Of a stretch of DNA of 64,000 nt, positions 62,039-64,000 are shown piece after piece (the first letter of the stretch is position 1; every line of letters begins with the position of its first letter). A program made the position numbers and the translations under genes. The notes beneath the pieces are model-generated. The model was not told the DNA's origin. It ran no database searches and worked only from the letters and a program-made list of their open reading frames with translations. The stretch comes from Clostridiales bacterium (GTDB lineage: Bacteria > Acidobacteriota > Aminicenantia > Aminicenantales > UBA8522). Location of the stretch: NCBI GenBank assembly GCA_029907205.1, contig JARYMI010000007.1:1-64000 (forward strand), written 5' to 3'.

Positions 62039-62854
62039 ATGGACATTGAATTCTGGGGCGTTCGCGGCACGGCGCCCGTCTCAGGACGGGAATACCTGAA
62101 ATACGGCGGGAGAACACCCTGCGTTAGCGTTGTCTCCTCAAAAGGCGAGGTCATCATCATCGACGCCGGGACGGGGATCAAACGTTTGGGCGAAAGACTG
62201 ATGGCTGGCCAGGCTGCAGCCGAGCTCCATCTTCATCTTCTTTTGACCCACTTCCATCTCGACCACCTTATCGGCCTTCCTTTTTTCTTGCCGCTTTATT
62301 CAGCCAGAGTCACGATAACTTTCATTTCTCCTCTTTCTCCTCTGGAGACGGAAAAACATTTCAGCGGGCTCATGGGAGGAAGATATTTTCCCGTGGCCTT
62401 CAAAGAGACCGCCTCGGCCAAGGTTTTAAAAAGAATCGGCGATGAAACGATGGCCGTCGGAAGCTTCACGGTGCGCAGCTCGCCGCTTCATCACCCCCAA
62501 GGGAGCGTGGCATACAGGGTCGAGGAGGGTGAGAGTAGCCTGGTTATGGCCACAGACACCGAGCCGCCCGACGGCCAGACGGATGAGCGGCTGGCCTCGT
62601 TTGCCAGCCGGGCGGGAGTTTTTGTCTATGATGCCACGTTCACACCCGACGAATACCTACGCAGGCAGGGATGGGGTCACAGCACATGGCTTGAAGGAAC
62701 AAGACTGGCCCGGCAAGCGAAAGTCGGCCGGCTCATCCTTTCCCATCTCAACCCCGACCATTCTGACAGGCAAGTGGACGAGATGGTCAGTCTGGCTCGG
62801 CGGGAATTCCGCCGGGCGTCTGCCGGCCGAGAAGGCCTGCGTTTGAAGATATGA
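62039..62854 (+). CDS. Metallo-beta-lactamase-fold hydrolase
   Basis: This protein of about 271 residues starts MDIEFWGVRGTAPVSGREYL and has the metal motif THFHLDHLIGLPFF (HxHxDH). GSVAYRVEEGESSLVMATDT and a late LSHLNPDH complete the site. This N-terminal form is common in the group that includes cyclic-nucleotide phosphodiesterases and RNase-Z-like enzymes. Beside a cyclase a cAMP-degrading role is plausible but not proven. I chose 62039 because it clears the cyclase stop and matches the family start. Confidence 0.85.
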   Translation: MDIEFWGVRGTAPVSGREYLKYGGRTPCVSVVSSKGEVIIIDAGTGIKRLGERLMAGQAAAELHLHLLLTHFHLDHLIGLPFFLPLYSARVTITFISPLSPLETEKHFSGLMGGRYFPVAFKETASAKVLKRIGDETMAVGSFTVRSSPLHHPQGSVAYRVEEGESSLVMATDTEPPDGQTDERLASFASRAGVFVYDATFTPDEYLRRQGWGHSTWLEGTRLARQAKVGRLILSHLNPDHSDRQVDEMVSLARREFRRASAGREGLRLKI

Positions 62855-62881
62855 AGGAACATCCAAAGATGAGGAGCGAAC

Positions 62882-64000
62882 ATGCGTAACCCGAATGTTT
62901 CCCCTGGTTCTTTTTATCTCGAGCTTCTCGTCTTTTTCTTTGCTGCGGGAGTTGCCCTTTTCTTAAGCCTCTTGGCCCGAAGGGCTTTCGGCAGGTTGAA
63001 AAAGACAGGCGCCGAGGCCATGACGAATTTCCTTCGCCGCGTCAGCTTTCCCGCTTTTTTCCTCATCGTCAGCCTGGCCCTGAAGTTCCGCCTCCTTGAG
63101 ACAATTTTCGCGCTGAGCCAGAGGTTTTATGCCTATGTTGACGCAGCTATCATCTTTTTTGTCGCCCTCTTCCTTATCACCCTTGCTGATGCCTGGCTCT
63201 TATACCGCTACCAGAAGAAGCGGCTTGCGTTCCCCCTGCCAAGGGTCTTGCACGGGTTTATCCTTTTTGTCCTTTACGTCATCGTCTTTTTCATCGTCCT
63301 CAGGGGAATCCTGGGCATTAACATCACACCGCTCCTCGCGACGTCGGCCATATTCACGGCCATCATCGGCCTGGCGTTCCAGGGCGTGCTCAGCAACGTC
63401 CTGGCCGGCATCTCCCTTAACCTGACCAGGTCATTCAGCCGGGGCGATTGGGTCAAGATCGGCCCCCACGAGGGCGTCGTCATGGAGATGAACTGGAGGG
63501 AAACCCTGATCCTTGACCGCCTTTCGAACGTCGTCGTCATCCCCAATAATACTGTGGCCTCAGAGATGATCATCAATTTTTCCCATCCTGACAGGACGAC
63601 GGCGTTGACCCTGCCGCTCAAGGTGAGCTATTCCGCAGCGCCGGCTACGGTCCTGGAGGCGCTGCGCCAGGCGGCGCGGGAGGTCCCGGATGTCCTGGCG
63701 ACGCCAGCTCCACAAGCCTACATCCTGAGCTACGATGAGGCCGGGATCTCCTATCTCCTCAAGTACTGGGTAACCGATTTCAGCCGCAAGCACACGATCA
63801 CGGGAGATGTCGCCCGCCATATTTGGTACAAGTTCAGGAGGCTGAACGTTGAAATTCCTGTCGCTCTGGCTGAAAGGGTCAGGGATATTGTCCAGACTGT
63901 TAAGCTGGAAGAAAAGGTGGCGGCCCAGGAAGAAGAGACGGAGAGAACCTTCGCTGACCTCCTCCACTCCAGCCTGCTCCGCTATCCGGAGGGCGAAAAG
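62882..64000 (+). CDS. MscS-family mechanosensitive channel (partial at window end)
   Basis: The frame is open to the last base, so at least 373 residues. It has several membrane helices (LELLVFFFAAGVALFLSLLA, IIFFVALFLITLADAWLLY, FILFVLYVIVFFIVLRGILG). The MscS pore-helix region is ATSAIFTAIIGLAFQGVLSN. The beta domain follows (LTRSFSRGDWVKIGPHEGVV, VVIPNNTVASEMIINF). GAGGAG lies six bases before the ATG. Some channels of this type carry a C-terminal cyclic-nucleotide-binding domain; the window ends before that could be seen. Confidence 0.92.
   Translation, partial: MRNPNVSPGSFYLELLVFFFAAGVALFLSLLARRAFGRLKKTGAEAMTNFLRRVSFPAFFLIVSLALKFRLLETIFALSQRFYAYVDAAIIFFVALFLITLADAWLLYRYQKKRLAFPLPRVLHGFILFVLYVIVFFIVLRGILGINITPLLATSAIFTAIIGLAFQGVLSNVLAGISLNLTRSFSRGDWVKIGPHEGVVMEMNWRETLILDRLSNVVVIPNNTVASEMIINFSHPDRTTALTLPLKVSYSAAPATVLEALRQAAREVPDVLATPAPQAYILSYDEAGISYLLKYWVTDFSRKHTITGDVARHIWYKFRRLNVEIPVALAERVRDIVQTVKLEEKVAAQEEETERTFADLLHSSLLRYPEGEK

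Overview
The window is a stretch of chromosome from a GC-rich (roughly 55-60 %), Gram-negative-type bacterium. It encodes TonB/ExbB/ExbD, lipoproteins, SecDF/YajC, an MEP isoprenoid pathway, uppS and cdsA. The mix of family types (zinc-ribbon/kinase/TPR gene, GH38 with UroD-like proteins, the phoH/HDIG/ybeY/corC/era order, CHASE2 cyclase) suggests an uncultured Acidobacteriota-like lineage such as Candidatus Aminicenantes. That placement is inferred from gene style; no rRNA is present to test it.

Layout. (1) 1-5322: a decaying 5.2-kb accessory segment between two 104-bp direct repeats. It holds an internally deleted IS91-type transposase, an orphan PIN toxin with an antitoxin tail, a twice-broken Ser/Thr kinase-TPR gene, an RHH/RelE toxin-antitoxin pair, several GGGGACA-type hairpins, and the 3' end of a sodium:solute symporter gene. 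(2) 5571-18908: rlmN, then carbohydrate genes: a GH38/UroD-like/Gfo-Idh operon, a UPF0316 protein, a response-regulator-TonB fusion, a second UroD-like protein, a radical SAM protein, a ROK kinase and a PIG-L deacetylase. (3) 18963-27006: small proteins, a lipoprotein, tRNA-His, and the operon phoH-HDIG phosphodiesterase-ybeY-corC-era, in which era carries an in-frame repeat insertion. (4) 27205-32791: sulfate activation (sat, cysC) joined to nucleotide-sugar epimerase and dehydrogenases, suggesting sulfated or uronic-acid surface glycans. (5) 32800-37338: a six-hairpin glycosidase-like lipoprotein and an isolated hypCDE set. (6) 37438-43597: uppS-cdsA-dxr-rseP-ispG-larE, behind a perfect consensus promoter that appears to give a leaderless mRNA. 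(7) 43692-52130 (minus strand): a 2-hydroxyacid dehydrogenase, tonB-exbB-exbD, and ychF-tgt-yajC-secD-secF. (8) 52262-64000: lepB, a membrane phosphatase-like protein, a 360-bp palindromic element, a SAM hydrolase-family protein, recD2, then an envelope and signalling run (SH3b protein, M48 protease, CHASE2 adenylate cyclase, metallo-beta-lactamase-fold hydrolase, MscS channel) that runs off the end.

The least ordinary items are: the receiver-TonB fusion with Glu at the phospho-acceptor site; two copies of a ~170-bp hairpin element whose stem shows a compensatory base change; the repeat translated inside Era; a 16-bp tandem duplication that precisely frameshifts a kinase; the repeat-bounded 5.2-kb segment; and several promoters placed so that the mRNA would begin at the start codon. 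No CRISPR array, rRNA or riboswitch was recognised.
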